64,000 bases of DNA. It comes from Drosophila miranda (taxonomy: Eukaryota > Arthropoda > Insecta > Diptera > Drosophilidae). Position numbers and translations under genes: made by a program. The notes under the pieces are model-generated. The model was given only the letters and a program-made list of their open reading frames with translations. It had not been told where the DNA came from and made no database searches. Within the stretch, counting starts at the first letter, position 1, and each line of letters opens with the position of its first letter. The DNA lies in contig NC_046676.1 of the NCBI RefSeq assembly GCF_003369915.1, positions 18,334,001-18,398,000 of the forward strand. Direction: 5' to 3'. Positions 62,032-64,000 of the stretch are shown here, piece by piece.

Positions 62032-64000
62032 ATGAAGCGGCGCAATGCAGACTGTGGAAAATTACGGCGTCCGATGAAACGCAACAAAATTACAGAGGGC
62101 ATGTACGGCAGGTGAGTGTCCAGAGAATGTTTAATCCTCTCATGGCAAGAGTAAAGCCTAAGTCTAAATTTCTTTATTAGTTTATAATTATAAATGTGCG
62201 CTACCACAAAAAAATTAAGAATTTTTTCATGGGCAGCCTATACAAGAGTGTGTGCTTGTCAGTTTTTGTGTGCCTTCTCCTCTCCTGGCCTTCTCTCTTC
62301 TATTTTTGATTACACTAGTCAACAAAATCGATCTTTTTTTAGAGGTACATAATTTAATCTCTTATATCTGGTTGTAATTGTGAAAAAGCTGATAAATGCA
62401 GCTATAATTTGGACCAAAATATTTTTTAGTTTCAGCCCAGCGTCTGGGAAATATTAAGCTTTCAAATGTATAATTTTTCTTGGCATTTTTTCATATTTTA
62501 TTAGTATTTTAGAGCTATTACCCAAATCTATTAGAAAAAGTATTCTGTTGCAGAGTGTTATTTATATGTTTGTTTACTTTTTGATTTCGCTTTATTGCCG
62601 TTGTTTTATGATGTTATGAGCATATGTGTGCACAGACATTCATACATGCATATGTGTTTGTGTTGTATTTGGACGCTACTCGTTTTTGGCGCTTGTCCGT
62701 CTCCTGTTCGCTGCTTCGTCACTCGACGCGCGCGCCTCGTGCTAATTCCCATTTTACAATTATTAAGTGGTTAATGGAATGTTAATTTTTGTGTGCAGTC
62801 GGAGGAGAAAAGGGCTGCCAGCTCGCCTGTTTTAGGATGTGGTAGTGTAAGGATTGGAAGCAGAAGCGATCCGCGGGAATTCTAGCCGTTCAATTTTCTA
62901 CTCTGAGGAATGGCTTAAAGCTGACGCTAAATTTCTTAGCGGATAAATGCCAAAGAGTGCCATCACTTGGGAGAAAGAGACTTTAGTCCTAGTACTACAA
63001 TTATAATTAATTATTATAATTATTAAAACTTTTTTGTCTTTTATCCCATTTTCTATAGCACGACTGTTTTGTACATGAAATTTCTAATTCTGTGGGCCAT
63101 TGTGATGGTGGCCGATTTCATGTTCATGTTCCGTTTTGAGTTCTTGTGGCCATTCTGGCTGCTCCTGCGCTCAGTGCACGATTCCTTCAAGTACAAGGGC
63201 CTGGTAAGTTGTGGATCACTATATATGTGTGTACATAGTTTAATATATGTTCCGACTACTTTTGCAGGCATTCTCCGTGCTATTCGTCTGTATTGCGATA
63301 ACATCGGATCTGGTCTGCTTATTTTTCATACCCGTTCACTGGCTGCTCTTTGCGGCCAGCACATACGTCTGGGTGCAGTACGTCTGGCATACAGGTGCGT
63401 CATCCATCTCCGGCTATAAAATAGGAACAGGCAGCAGCTATGTACATACTCGTTTACTCGTTTCTTGCAGATAAGGGTATCTGTTTGCCGACCATCATAC
63501 TCTGGATGTTGTTTGTCTATCTCGAGGTGGGCATTCGATGGAAAGACAGTCGCCACATGCCGCACTTGGATCTCTGTAGGCCGTTCGCGGCGCATTGGTA
63601 AGCTTCGAAGGGTGGAATCCACACCCACTAGATCCTCTGTTTTCATATATGTAACTTTTCCAGCATTGGCTATCCGGTTGTCACGCTTGGATTCGGCTTC
63701 AAAAGCTACGTGGGCTACCGCATGCGTCAGCGTAAGCAGCGCGAGGTCGCCAAGGAGAACGAGTTCTACATGCAGCTCCTTCAGCAGGCCCTGCCTGCCG
63801 AGGAGGCCACCGATGAGGCGGCGGCTGCGTCTGGAGCCCCAGCATCTTCGAGCACAATTGTGGTCGCCAATGGGTCGGTCACAACGGCGGCGCTAGCCGC
63901 CGCTGCAGCGTCATCGGCCGCGGGGCATCCCAATGGCATGTTGGGATCTGTAACGCAAGCACAAAACCATCATGAGCATCATCACAGCGGCGGCGCCGGC
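62032..64000 (+). CDS. Macoilin (TMEM57/MACO1), N-terminal part
   Basis: Neuronal multi-pass membrane protein of the ER that affects neuronal excitability in worms and flies. Exons seen: 62032-62111, 63059-63203, 63268-63394, 63471-63597, and 63664 to the window edge, where the gene is cut off. The start MKRRNADCGKLRRPMKRNKI is nearly identical to vertebrate macoilin. Transmembrane segments follow (FLILWAIVMVADFMFMF, AFSVLFVCIAITSDLVCLFF, LPTIILWMLFVYLEVG, HCIGYPVVTLGFGF), then the conserved juxtamembrane RKQREVAKENEFYMQLLQQA and an Ala/Ser-rich, His-rich linker. The coiled-coil C-terminal half lies beyond the window. All junctions are in phase. Confidence 0.93.

Overview
The window is nuclear DNA of a fly of the genus Drosophila. 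The genes have short introns of about 50-70 bp, the proteins match Drosophila families (GTP cyclohydrolase Punch, XPD, LSm1, MADF-BESS, macoilin), promoters carry DRE (TATCGATA), Motif 1 (GGTCACACT) and Motif 6 (GGTATATTT) elements, and there is a mini-me/DINE-1 Helitron-like element. Placement in the obscura group is only an inference from the mini-me element and the repeats. Coding models were built by joining exons across GT/AG splice sites. Each complete multi-exon model gives a total length divisible by three, which checks the joins.

Layout. 1-18750: no supported gene; microsatellites and a PIF/Harbinger-like MITE (13612-14449). 18765-20654: VhaAC45 (-). 20814-23205: copies of a dispersed repeat whose gene-facing end is the VhaAC45 promoter. 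23300-26927: CGATA/CTCF-like insulator cluster, five tRNA genes (three Trp, two Gly) and a mini-me element. 26059-32835: Punch (-) with two alternative first coding exons; two tRNAs lie in its introns and an unrecognised two-exon gene (29838-30530, +) is nested between the alternative first exons. 34076-36967: Xpd (-), head to head with LSm1 (37458-37988, +) over a DRE-rich promoter. 38113-39018: MADF-BESS protein (-). 39677-43758: an intact 11-exon prominin-family gene (+). 44651-48685: Nup133 (+). 49686-57001: SCAF4/SCAF8 homologue (+). 62032-64000: macoilin (+), running off the right edge.

Functionally this is mostly a run of housekeeping genes: V-ATPase assembly, tetrahydrobiopterin/folate-type chemistry, TFIIH repair and transcription, mRNA decapping, nuclear pore, RNA polymerase II CTD-linked termination, plus tRNAs and two membrane proteins.

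The most notable observation is that four separate genes (VhaAC45, Nup133, the SCAF gene and macoilin) each have, just upstream, a copy of one repeat family. It is built of ~200-bp subrepeats followed by a ~110-bp module holding Motif 6 and Motif 1, and the module always points into the gene. At VhaAC45 a 363-bp unit of subrepeat plus promoter module is tandemly duplicated. A second unusual find is an inverted, about 93% identical copy of the end of prominin exon 1, splice donor included, just downstream of the same gene.
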